In this document: one piece after another, positions 44,478 through 56,306 of the stretch
Position numbering within the stretch: the first letter of the stretch is position 1
How the letters are laid out: every line of letters starts with the position of its first letter
From: Brachionus rotundiformis
Taxonomy: Eukaryota > Rotifera > Eurotatoria > Ploima > Brachionidae
DNA: 64,000 nt
Assembly (NCBI GenBank): GCA_016802295.1
Contig: JAESIW010000122.1
Span: 495,657-559,656 of the forward strand
Direction: 5' to 3'
The notes under the pieces: generated by a model
Seen by the model: the letters and a program-made list of their open reading frames with translations, nothing else
Databases searched by the model: none
What the model was told of the DNA's origin: nothing
Position numbers and translations under genes: made by a program

Positions 44478-45735
44478 TTTTTATGGCAATTTTTACAGTT
44501 TTTTGTTTCTTTAAAATATTCCTTTTTTTTTAATAAATTATTCCAAAATTTTAATTTTTTTTTGTGGTTTTATTCTCTTGACTAAACCGGATTGCTAAAG
44601 TCTGCAACACTTTGCCAACAGAATTCACTTGTTTGACCAAAGAAAACTAAATAAATTGGCTCTCTACTCACTCTACATCACTCTTCATCACTCTACATAG
44701 TTATTGTGGCATTAATTTTTTTTTCCTTTTACGCTCTTTGCTTTGCCCATACCATAGCTCTCGTTTTTGCTGACCAAGTTATTTCTCGTCATACTTGCGC
44801 TTTATATTGAAGATTTCCTTTTGACATTCGTGTTCCTTTCATTCCAAGCCACCATGCTTGGCTTATCAGTCCTAAATTTTTCCTTTTGCATCGTCCATCA
44901 TTTGACACTGTCACACGCCACTGGATCCCAAGTATTCTCCTCATATCTAAGTCGATTAGTTAGATTATCTGGTACATGGTATGGCTTCATTTATTTATGG
45001 CAATTTTTACATTTCTCTGTTTCTTAGAAATTTTTTTTTTGTTAATTAATTATTCCAAAATTTTAATTATTTTACCGATTTGAATGGTTTTATCTTTTTA
45101 AATAACTAAACTCCAATGCAAAAGTCAGGAGCACTTTGCCAATAGAATGCACTGAATGGCATTTTTTTGGCATACTATTTTTATCATTTAATTAAGTTTT
45201 TTTCTTATAATACACTTTTGCCTCCATGCTAAGTAATTGTCCAAGCCACCATAACCTTTTATTTTTGATATATTGGCCCATTGGTTCTGAATTTGTTTTT
45301 TTGTATATTTCGTCATTTGGCACTGTCACAGGCCACTGAATACCAAATATAATCTTCAGGCTTCCAGGGTGAAAAATATTTAGACATTTTCTACCATTCT
45401 CTTCCCCACACCAGTATTGCTTCTACTTCAGTGTTGTAAAGCTTAAGTTTTGTTTTTTTATTGTAGATGGTTGGTTGACCAACTGTCCTTGTTAAATTTG
45501 CATTTTTAACTTTTATGGCAGTTTTCACAATTTTTCATTTCTTTAAAATATTTTTCTTTAAATAAATTATTCCTAAATTTTAATTGTTTTTGTAGTTATT
45601 AAATCATTTGACCAATTTGAATGGTTTTATGCTCTAAACTAGCTATTTGGTAATTATGGTTCTAGAAAAGCAGTGGAATCAAACTCCGTTGCTTAAGTCT
45701 GAAGAACTTTTCGAGTAGATATTCATTTGTTTGGC
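44478..45735 (-). repeat. Tandem ~515-bp units derived from LINE 3' ends
   Basis: A block reading 'ttatggcaatttttacag' and onward, including 'aataaattattccaaaattt' and the 'actaaac..ggattgct..aagtctg' stretch, recurs at about 44480-44660, 44990-45170 and 45510-45735, a spacing near 515 bp. The intervening parts (44740-44960 and 45200-45430) resemble, in antisense, the LINE protein end seen at 6260-6540 (the 'gacactgtcacacgccactgga' block against 'gacagtgtctcgggccagtgta'). The array is thus about 2.5 units of a LINE 3' end, all decayed. Confidence 0.6.
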
Positions 45736-48243
45736 AGATTTAGATTGCCTTTCAATTAATTTTGATAAATCAATAACTTTTTAATGTATTTTTTACTATT
45801 TTAACATTTTTAGATAATATAATTGGAAATTTCTGTTTCACCAAATCTGTCAGGAAATATGTGCCAAAATTCACATTTTTTAATCATAAATAATTTGAGA
45901 GATATGTTTTAATTTAAACTATTTTTAAAATGATAAAATTACAAATAAATAATGATAATCTATCTTGGAAAAAAACCTGGAATAAAATTAAATTCGAAAT
46001 AGATGATTTGATGCCAAATTAAGTAGAAAATTAAGTGGAAAATTTAATTAATTATTCAAACAGTTGATTAAAATAATATGAGTTTTCTGAATTTTTTTTT
46101 AATTAGAACTATTATTAAATGAAAATTTTGAAAATTGTCTAATTTTAGTTAGAAAAAATTATCTTTTAGCAGGACAGGTCCGATGCTTGTAAATGGTTAA
46201 TTGACTCTATGGGGGGAATAGAGGGGAAATACATTTCAGACAGTAGCAAAAAAGCCAAGAATTCGGTCCCCGGATAATACTGTGATCAAAAACTAGAAAG
46301 TTTTCTAAATTAAATTTATTAATTAATTTTTTTTTCTAAGGAAATAATTATAACTATCTTTAATTATTGAATTAAATAACTTAATTTATTATTTCAACTA
46401 TTTGGATATATGACTCGGAGCTTTTAGAATTTTCATTTTGGTCCTAAAAAGCCAATATTGGTTTAATTAGGCCGAATTAGTGTTGACTTTTAGATGATTG
46501 CGTGTTGATGGAGGCAGCGCCAAAATCAGCCATTTTGCTCAAAGCTTAATCATTTTGAATTAAAAGTGTTGGGAACAATTATTTCTAAATAGACATTTAT
46601 AAAAATATTAATTATCTTTGAAGTGAATATTTGAGCATTACCCGAGTTGATTTAAGATCTAATTAAGATTTAGCTCTATAATTAGTCGAATTAGTACCAG
46701 TCATTTAGTCACTTAGGCTTTTTGAACAGGAAATTAAATATATAGAACAATATGCTAGAATTAAAGCGTTTAAGAAAGTCTCGCAAGAAAATTTTAATTT
46801 ATATTAATTTAACTCAAAAATTAATTATTAAATTAAGTCATCAAAAAAAAATAATTAATTAATTTTTAATTTCCATTTCCGAAATTTTGCTTTTAATTTA
46901 ATTTTGGCTTTATTTTTTTAACAACGCACTCAATTTTCTCTACCAGTTTACCTCATTATATAAAATAATTTTCATCTAATCCATTTATATAAAAAGTAGT
47001 TAAGATTGGATTTTGAATTGAGCTAGTTTGATTTGGGAAAACACAATAAGTTAAGGTGCACATGAATAAGCCAATTTTTAATAGATAATAAAATAATCAA
47101 TTTTCAATTAGAACAAAAATAATCGAAATGCTCAATCAATCTGAGATTTATTGTTCTTATCATAGACAAGACTAAAATCTAAGATTATAAGTGATAAATT
47201 GTAAATTAATTTCTAAAACGATTGGCTATTCGAAAATAGGTAAAAACTGTGCCAGAGTGTCCAGAATGGATCTAAGCAAGTCACTAGGAGGTTGGAAACA
47301 ATACCAAAAAATATTTTTAAGATATAAGTTTTTATGTAAACAAAAGAAAAATATATACGGTAAAAATAATATGAAAATAATAGTTAATTAATAGTTATTA
47401 ATAGATAAATTCCGAATAGAAATTTTATTTGTTAGATAGTTTATTCAATATTTTATTTTTGTGAGTATGGAAATGAATGTTGGTAATTAGGTTAAGAAAA
47501 GATAAATTAAGACAATTTTTGTCAATACCATATTTCAAAAAATTAAAAAAGTTCGCTCATCAAAGGATTTCTTCTATTCGAAAAGTTTTCATTCAAAAAA
47601 AGAGAATCATATAAAAGAATAAAACCACTTTTTTTCTCTTCAATTTTATTCAAGAAAGAACGATGTACGTAGACATAATTCATGAATTTTCTTTTAAACA
47701 GGACTCATTTTTTGTAAATAAATAATTCCAAAAAAGGATAATTTTTTATTTGAAATACAATCAAGTTTCTTCTGTTTGAAAATTATTCTATTTAGAGACT
47801 GTGTTTTGCTCATTCAGTCTTGGTATTACTTTTGATTTCCACTCAAGTCGATCTTATTTTTATCCTTGCTTCTGTCCATGTCATCCTTAATTCGTCCTTT
47901 TTTCTTTCTTCTACTAAAGACAAAAAAATTCATATTTAACATTATAAGATTGATGAATGACTGATGAACATGATTCATAAATTCTCTTTTAAACAAAAAA
48001 TATATATTTTTTTAAATAATTAGGATAGGTGATAATTTATGACTGAAATACAAGTAAGTTTCTTCCATTTACAGTAGTAACAACACTTACATTTATCAAA
48101 CCGTTGTATAGTTCAATTTTATTTGATTTTCATTATGTAAAAAATATAAAATTGTACTTTTTATTTTTTGATAAAAAAATTGTTAACTTTAAAATATTTA
48201 TTTAAATAAATTATTGTCTTTTTTTGAAGCATTACTTTCGACT
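45736..48243. other. Repeat-rich spacer upstream of rax
   Basis: AT-rich. A LINE 3'-end fragment (like 6265-6330) lies at 47820-47890. A short dispersed repeat containing 'attcatgaattttctttta' and 'gaaatacaa..caagtttcttct' occurs at 47680-47780 and 47965-48075 and again beyond rax at 52750-52820. No coding gene recognised. Confidence 0.45.
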
Positions 48244-48482
48244 TTCACCCAAGCCAAACATATTCCCCTAAGTTTTTTTCGGAGTCTTTGATTTCTTTAT
48301 TTCTACGAATCCCAGTAGCTTCTTTTTATTTACTTATTTCCGTTGTTCTAACACGTGACCTCTGGCTGCTATGCATGTTGTAAAAGAACCCCTTTGAAAT
48401 TTCTCTCGAAAACGAGATTTCAGTTTCTAGGAGTTGCCTCGATTGATCTGATTGGTTAAACGATCTAAGGAGACTGCTCCCG
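48244..48482 (+). repeat. Left arm of the inverted repeat around rax
   Basis: A 239-bp arm; its inner 156 bp (48327-48482) match the reverse complement of 50466-50621 with a single difference. The arm is GC-richer than its surroundings and contains a CACGTG E-box and a self-complementary stretch (TCTCGAAAACGAGA). Confidence 0.9.
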
Positions 48483-49108
48483 TGAGGAACGTGATACAAG
48501 CACTGTGCATGTACTCGGACTCTCGTATTCCTCTACAGACATCATCTTTTAGTAAAATTTTTCTAATCCTTAACCGAAACTAGACTCTGAAATACTTTTT
48601 TTTAATTTGTTTCTAAATTAAAATCTGAACGCTTTGTTGTTGAGGCCAAGCGAAGTTAGTCTCACAACAAAAACAATTAAACAAATTAAAATGTAATTTT
48701 AAAATCTCGCCAGAGATTCCAAATTTAGACTTTTCTATTTTACAACAAAAACAAAATCACTTGAAATATTTGCTAGCTAATCCATGCTGTTAATTTAATA
48801 GAAAGTTTAGTGACTAAAATGGGTGGAGAGACAATTTTGGTTTCTATTTTCTCTATTTCCTCAAATTGGCACACACACATACTAAAAAAACCAATCATAA
48901 ACTAAAACCATTTCTTAATTAAACATTCGACTAATTATAACCCAACGAAAATAAATTCTCATTTGTTAATTAAAATTTATTGGTTAATTAATTTCTTATT
49001 AAAAAACTAGAAATAAATAAATAAAAAAAAAGAGAAAATAAAAGCTAATTCTCATTCCGAGTGTAGTTTTATTAATTTATTTAAATATCTTAAACAAAAA
49101 AATTGGAA

Positions 49109-50053
49109 ATGTTATCTGCGCAGTCAAACTACCATTTGGGAAACAAGGACAATGCGGTTGAGTTCGTGAGCAACATGCTGCAGAACGAGGCCAACAACTA
49201 TTTGTCCAATATAAGCACCTTGTCGCACATGAGCAAGATGTGCTCGTCGCTGGGCGCCAACTGGTCCGGCATTGGTCAACAGCCGGGCCTGAACCCGGCC
49301 GCTGCGGCCGCGGCCTTCGCCACCGGCCACAACATCGAGTCCATCCTCGGCTCCTACTCACAGGGCAAGGTTGACTCGGACAACAAAGCTTCCAGCTTCA
49401 ACAACTCCTATGACGGTAGCCTAGTGGTCTTTGCTTAGCTGGACTAGTCTAATTTTAATTTATATTTAGATGATGACAAGTCTGACATGGACTCGAGGGA
49501 AGAGGAGAGCGTGGACGACTTCTGCGATTATTCCAAAAATTCGTCCAACTCTTTGGACGATGACAAAGAGGCCCAGAAAGGCTCCAAAAAGAATAAACAT
49601 CGCAGGAATCGAACCACGTTCACCACTTTTCAACTGCATGAACTAGAGCGAGCATTTGAAAAGTCCCACTATCCGGACGTGTACAGCAGGGAAGAGTTGG
49701 CTATCAAAATTAACCTGCCCGAGGTAAGAGTGCAGGTATGGTTCCAAAACAGAAGAGCTAAGTGGAGACGGCAAGAAAAGGCCGAACAAACCTCGATTAG
49801 AGTCAATCCGGACTTTCCGCTGGCAAGTTTGAGAAATTCGAACAGCTCGGCTTCGCCTGGCTCATCTTCAGCCAACACAAGCGCACAACCATCAGCAAAT
49901 ATGGCTAATTCAGCATCATCTAACATGTCCATGGAGCCCTGGATTCACGCATCGCAGTTCAATCCGTTCTCTAATTTCATGCACATCAACCCATCTTATT
50001 CACATTTTTTCCCCAATTTTTCCCATTCGAATCCTTCTAGCAATTCTAATTAA
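49109..50053 (+). CDS. rax: Retinal homeobox protein Rax/Rx (paired-like)
   Basis: Exons 49109-49415 and 49470-50053 join in phase 1 to give 296 aa. The homeodomain (about 146-205) reads HRRNRTTFTTFQLHELERAF and continues KSHYPDVYSREELA..INLPEVRVQVWFQNRRAKWRRQEK; with Gln at position 50 this is essentially the Rax sequence. Near the N-terminus, HNIESILG (74-81) is the Rax octapeptide, an eh1-like Groucho-binding motif; an Ala run lies before it. The tail is Ser/Asn-rich and lacks the OAR motif found at the C-terminus of many Rax proteins. Rax is a transcription factor specifying eye field and forebrain. The homeodomain is not split by an intron. The gene lies wholly inside a large inverted repeat (48244-48482 / 50466-50675). 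Confidence 0.92.
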
Positions 50054-50465
50054 CAGCTATACTCGTTCGAGTGGGACTCTACGCATCATTAATCAAACAT
50101 TTAATTGATTATTTGTTTTTTTTTGTCTATTTTTTATAATAAGGGAAAAGATACTGAAAAAAAATATGATCTGTAAATATTATTTAATGTTTAAAGATTT
50201 CTATTTGAAAAGATATGGTTGTTTTTTCTAATAACTCAGACCGATCATCAATTAATAAATAAAGCTTTTAGTTTTTTTTTAAATAAAAAATTATTTATGA
50301 ATAAATGTCATCTTATCTTTTTCAATCCGTTTTTCAAATCAGTTGAAATTTAAAATAAAAGCCAAAAGAAGGCTAATTTTGTTCATCTATACAAGGGTCT
50401 TAAGACAAAAAATATGAAATCTTTCAAGCACGAATGTCCAAGTACCTGCATACACAATGTTGACT

Positions 50466-50675
50466 CGGGAGCAGTCTCCTTAGATCGTTTAACCAATCAG
50501 ATCAATCGAGGCAACTCCTAGAAACTGAAATCTCGTTTTCGAGAGAAATTTCAAAGGGGTTCTTTTACAACATGCATAGCAGCCAGAGGTCACGTGTTAG
50601 AACAACGGGAATAAGTAAATAAAGAAATCAAAGACTCTGAAAAAAGCTTAGGGGAATATTTTTGGCTTGGGTGAA
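50466..50675 (-). repeat. Right arm of the inverted repeat around rax
   Basis: Reverse complement of 48244-48482, lacking about 27 bp present in the left arm (near 48298-48326); the inner 156 bp differ at one position. The arm begins about 410 bp after the rax stop codon. Confidence 0.9.
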
Positions 50676-53133
50676 AATTAACAACAGATTATTTAACACT
50701 CCAACGCAGGAGGATTTTTTTCAACTCGTTATACTGTATCTTTTATTTGTATTTGGTTAAATAAATGTAATTATTGTTTAAATTTTTTCTTACTATCTGA
50801 TAATTAAAATCAAAAAAATATTAAAATTAATTAATCTTGTAGCAAAATATACATATTTTCATGGAATAAAAATTAAAAAGATATTTTAACTCAGAGGGTC
50901 CAAAAAGTCCCTCCTGATTTTCAGTGTTAAATACATTTTTAATAAAACTTGTGCTGTACAACAGTGTAGTAAAACATTATTTAAATTGACTTATTTTATT
51001 TAGTATTAAAAATTTATGTTTAAATTTCAAGATAGGTTTGATGCTCTATCAGATTTTATGAAAAAATTAAAATATGAAAGACTTAATCATCAAAATTATA
51101 TGAGTACTAATAGTGACAAATTTTTAATGTATAAAAAATATTTTAAGTTATTTTAGAGCTGAATTGCTTTTAGTTTGTTATTATTGACTTGGCTAATTGA
51201 CTTGAGGAATGTAATAATTAGTCCATATCATAGGTTTTGATCAGTAGATTAAACGAGTATAAGTGACAGGTACCGTTAAGTGAAACGGTTTGTTTTAAAG
51301 ATAAATTTAGCGATAAAGGAGTGCGAACGGCTCATTTAGAGTCAATCAAGCTCTGGCTAATTAGGGTCTAGTAGAAAAACTAGACTTTTCAACAAATAAT
51401 AATCGTTTGATATCAGTAGGACTTTTTGGCACAATTGCACAATCAAAAATCAAATTGTCTTGTTTACAAAGAGCGATCTTGTTTAAATTAAAAAAGCCAA
51501 TTTGGTCAAATGGTCTATTGATTTTAATTGAGTCCTAATTGGACTGCTGAGTTTATTAGAAAAAATTCTATTTCCCCTTAGAAATAAAGGTATGCACTCG
51601 AAATTGTTTCGAGATTAAAGCAATTCATTCAATTCATATTTGATCATGAGATCCTAGTCAGATAAGTCGATTGTTGAGCAGAGAAATTATTTAGGTTAAA
51701 TCGTTTGGCTATGGGATTTTAGAAAATAACCCGGGGAAGTATGCGATTCTAAATTAGAACCAATTAGTTGTGATTAGTATCACAACTGGCTGGTGAAAAT
51801 CGCCTAAGCCACATAGATACTATCTAAATCAAGATTGAATGATAAGATTATTCGTGTTGGTATTGCACAATTTAATGATTTTAAGATATACTCAATGCTT
51901 GTGTGGCAAAATCTAATTCTAATTGAAAATTATATTTGACGTTCTTGTTAGCACTTATTTTTGTCTAATTGATTTTGATGCTCAACACAATACCAACTTT
52001 TAAGTCAATCACTCTTAATCAACTAGTTATTAAGCAGAGATTTTCTAGGAAGCATTAACTTTTTGATAGGTTTTGTTCTAATAGGGCAACAATTAGCAAA
52101 AATTTAGTTGACAAATCATGACTACTCGATGCTCTTAGTAAAACTGCATTTATCCGTTAATTTAAATATATTTTTTTAACTTGATAGTTGATCTACATTT
52201 TCAAGCCATTTATTCAAAGTAATTGAGTATTATAATTATTATTAAAATTATAAGTGACAAATTAAAGACTATTGATGTATTTAATAAGTTTAGAATAATC
52301 TTTCAAAGTGATTGGATTTTGGAAACAGTGCTCAATTAGGCGTTTTGACGATTTAGCATTGGGAAACTCCTAAAATCAGAAGCAGAATTCTATTGGGAAG
52401 GGACTGCAGTCATTCGTTTCAACATTTACAATTTTCAAACGAGTTCTTTTCAGTTGTTCAGTTTTCAGTCTCATCTTGGGTTGGACATTAGGGATTTAAG
52501 CCAAAAATAAGTAAAACTATTTATTTTAGTTAAAAGTTTATTTAATGGAATCCGAAATTAGAAACAAATGTTAGTGGTTTAAATAGTAGATAGAGCAGGC
52601 GCTCTAGCTGCAGGGTAAACAAAACAGTACAAAAAAAAATACAAGTTAAGACATGTCAAGACTTGGGTCTTAAAACTTCTATTCGAAAATATTCGGTTTC
52701 AAAAAAACGACACATTAGAACAAGAAAGGTGCATGTTTTACATCAGACATGATTCATGAGTTATTTTTTATATTTTTTATATAATTTTTGATTGAAATAC
52801 AAACAAATTTCTTCTATTTTTTTAAATTATTCAAAATTATTATCATGTGGCCGAAAGAAAAGGACAAAATGATTGTCAATGATTTCTTGTGCATTATTAT
52901 GGAGACCTTAGAGAAAGAAAAAAGGTGTCGAACCAAAGTTGAAAAAGACCTGAAAGAAATTAAACTCACATAAACAAAATCATTTTGTTTTGTTGTTAGA
53001 ATTTTCTTCCATTTTCTCTTAAATAGGAAGTGAAAAGTTTTTTTTCATAATTTTTTAATTCAAAATATTTTTTAAATGTTTTTAGTGATTTTTTTAAATA
53101 AAAAAATAAAACCTACAGATATTGTGAATTTCG
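50676..53133. other. Gene-free spacer downstream of rax
   Basis: AT-rich. It contains the third copy of the dispersed repeat (52750-52820). A 42-codon frame from the ATG at 52845 (MWPKEKDKMIVNDF...) has no recognisable homology. Conserved regulatory elements of rax could lie here but cannot be seen in a single sequence. Confidence 0.45.
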
Positions 53134-53394
53134 AAAACAAAACAGATCAAAAATTCTTCCTATTTTGATAAATAAAATTTAATTTTCTTTTTTACTAAGT
53201 AAACAAAATCAATAATCAATTAAAGTCTTATTGATGCTTTAGTTTTTGTCTTTTATCTACATCAGAAAAATTATTTTTGGTCAAAAAGATGCAACAAAGT
53301 ATGTTGCACTATGTTGCAGTATTTTTTTAATTATCTTTTATTTTAGTAGATTTTAATTTATCAAAATAGGAAGAATTTTTGATCTGTTTTGTTT
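53134..53394. repeat. Hairpin-type repeat with 39-bp inverted arms
   Basis: 53134-53172 is the exact reverse complement of 53356-53394, with 183 bp between. The loop contains 'atgcaacaaagtatgttgcactatgttgcag', itself repetitive. The layout suits a small MITE or foldback element; no target-site duplication was identified. Confidence 0.7.
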
Positions 53395-56050
53395 TTTTTT
53401 TTTAATTCTAATAATAATCTTCCTCTGGTAAATGAGTGGACCTTGGATATGCTCAAACGTGTACACACACATTACAAAAATCATTTAATTAATTAATATT
53501 TGAAAAAAATTTAATTTCTTAAGAAATTAGTTGAATATAAAACTCAAGTCAAGTGCATTGATTAATAAATTGTAATTAAAGAAAATTTAAATTGTTTATA
53601 CTATGAAATGAAATGGTCAATTCTTGTACATTTTAGCGCATATGTTTCTTAAACTTTGGTTACTTTAATAAATTCTACTCTAACTAACTGAATATCTTTT
53701 TTAAATTAAAAAGATAAAATTTGTTAGAAAAAACAATTTGCTAATTTCTTTTGTGAAACTAAATTAGCTCATTAAATAAATTTATTTGATTAAATAAAGT
53801 TGAAATAAAAATTAAATTCTTTAATTAAGTTTTTGAACATCATTGTCTAACATGTCAAATTATTACCATGACTTTAAAATATCTATTTAACTCAAATTGG
53901 AAAATTAAATAAGTCAATTAGCCAAGAACAAACACTTAAAATCAAATTGGCCCTTATTAAGAAAGACGCTACAACAACCCAACAAAAAAATCAAATTATT
54001 TTCATATTATTATTCTTACAAGCTTGACTGATTCAGATCTTAAATATTTAAAACTATCATATCAATTAAACCTAATTTGAATACAATAATTTTTAAACTT
54101 TTTGTCAACAAATGATTTACAACCAATTTTAAAACTAATATTTGATAGCAATTATTGAATAATTTAAATTGTTTTGGTGAAAGGAACAAAATCTTGATAT
54201 GATTTGTTTATCAAATTGATACAATTATCAAAAGAATATATTTTATTTTACCAAACGATTTATTTAAATTAAGCATGCATTTTTTTCTTAATATTAAAAA
54301 AGTGCTTTAAATCCATGTCAAATTTATTTTTTCAAAAAATAGCCCACAAAAATCATAAAAGCATTAAATTAGTTCAAATGGACACTAATAAAATATGAGA
54401 CACTAATCTACTTTAAATTTTTTCTAGACACTTTTTTTTAGTTTTAATATTTAAATTGCTTTTTGATAAAAAAATATGTGACATAATTCTAACTAATCAG
54501 AATTGTTAAGTTAATTATGACATTCGAATAAGTTAAAGATAGAAAGTGACTTTTTTAAATCTCATTCTATCACCTGTTGTGTTTTTACATCTTGGTAAAA
54601 TTATATAAAAGCTAATCTTTTTTTAGATAACATTTAGAATAAGGGTCTATATTCCTTTTAAGTTACAATATGCTTGTATTATAATTAAAACGAACACAAA
54701 AATGTATTTTTTTTAACCATTACATAACAGAACAGTTTAAATAATTAAATATAACTTAATTATTCATTTTTAATAATCAGGTTGTTCTGTGTCTAAATTT
54801 AAAATTGGGAAAAAAAACGTAATTTTTAATCTTTTTTACTTTTAATAAAAATAAATTTTAAAAATGTATTTTAAAGTACCCAAATGAAAAGATGGTAAAT
54901 TCTGATTTTAGAACTAATTTCAAAATTATTATTAGAATTTAGAAATTTCTAATTTAATTAGCAATTTGATTTAGTAAGTGTTGGCTAGAATTTTATCTAG
55001 TTTCATAATATTTTAAATGAAGTTAAAATTTTTCCAATATTTCCAACATCAATTGCATTTAGTCAGAGCGTACCATGAAAATTTTCCCACAATTTACAAA
55101 GATAATTAAGCAAATTTATTTTGAATTTTGTTTTTGAGTGTTTCTCATGTCAAGAATCTCTCTATATAAGCTAGAAAAACATTTTAAATATGGATATGGG
55201 ATTAATTAGGCATCAATCAGCACACACTGCCCAAGGTCCAGGCTCAGATTTTGTACAAAAAATGGCAGTTGGCAAAAGAATCATACAAAATATTTATTTA
55301 TATCAATAAGATAGAAATTTTTTATTATCAAATAAAATAAATCAAGAAGCAGTGCTTCGAGTTCTTCCATTGTGTTGTAACAAATGCTTGGCTAAGTGAG
55401 TCTGTAAGCGAAGATGTTTGTGTGCGACATGGACACAAATTTTGTCTTATCGCAAACATCAAAGCGAGTGGATGTGTGGAGCAGAGGCGAATGAAACTAG
55501 CGAAACAGGACGGGACCGGCAGCCCCGGGCAGCAGCAGCGAGCGCTGTTACCGGTGTACGAACGTGTACACATAGGCACTTAAGACAATTCAGGGCTCTT
55601 CTTTTGGCACACATTGTACACTCATACACAAAATACACAGCAAATTACTGCATGCTTATTTCTTAGCAAGCAAATATAAATTAATGCTGTGCTTTCTCCC
55701 CTAGCGAAAATAAATAGGCAAAATAGAAAAAAAAGAATATAATAATATATATATTATGATAGTGAATCAAATCGTCATCATCATATCTTAAAATATTTGC
55801 CATAATTAGACCAATTGTATCTGAATTAATCGACTAGGGCCGAGTCATAGTCTCTTTTTGTCTATCAAATCTTGTCTAGCGAGCCCTTGCTCTCTCTCTA
55901 TCCACCAGCTCACCTGGCCCACAGGTGACACTCTTTATCCAACCTATTCACTTATCCACTGTCCATTTTAGATTGATTTTATCAATTTTTTTTTAAATTA
56001 CATTTCGTATATATTTATATCTATATTGGATCATAAGACAGCACCGGTGC
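53395..56050. other. Long spacer upstream of eIF4G
   Basis: Mostly AT-rich with stops in all frames. A GC-rich island at about 55370-55570 has short open frames on both strands but no recognisable protein; it may be a decayed repeat or non-coding exon. An (AT)n run lies near 55740-55756. Confidence 0.4.
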
Positions 56051-56057
56051 TATAAAA
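56051..56057 (+). promoter_or_regulatory. Candidate TATA box of eIF4G
   Basis: TATAAAA in a GC-richer context (gtgcTATAAAAcccg), about 250 bp before the first ATG. Transcription would start near 56080, giving a 5' leader of about 225 nt rich in CAA/ACA. Confidence 0.45.
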
Positions 56058-56142
56058 CCCGTATTGCACAACCAGTACCAAATCCACTCATACAACAACA
56101 ATTGACTATAAAAATATCTATCATAAAAAATCTCTATCTTAA

Positions 56143-56178
56143 ATGAATTTAATATTCAAAAACCACAACCGAATTTAA
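56143..56178 (+). promoter_or_regulatory. Candidate 12-codon upstream ORF in the eIF4G leader
   Basis: The only ATG between the TATA box and the eIF4G start opens a frame of 11 amino acids plus stop (MNLIFKNHNRI). It is out of the main reading path and could dampen translation of eIF4G mRNA if the leader is as inferred. Confidence 0.35.
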
Positions 56179-56306
56179 CAACTACAACAACAACAACAAC
56201 AACCGACATTAACCAACATTTGATTGACCAGCACTCTACTGACCAAAAGAAAATCAAAAGAACAGAGACACTGGAGCAAAATAGTCTGACATACAATAGA
56301 CATATA

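Noticed and set aside
52788..52973. 61-codon frame, Lys/Glu-rich at the end
   Set aside because: The ATG lies in the dispersed repeat; no recognisable family and no splice or conservation support.
55328..55666. Cys-rich minus frame and opposing plus frame in a GC-rich island
   Set aside because: Neither resembles a known protein; both arise from one GC-rich patch, and no start context or neighbouring exon supports either.
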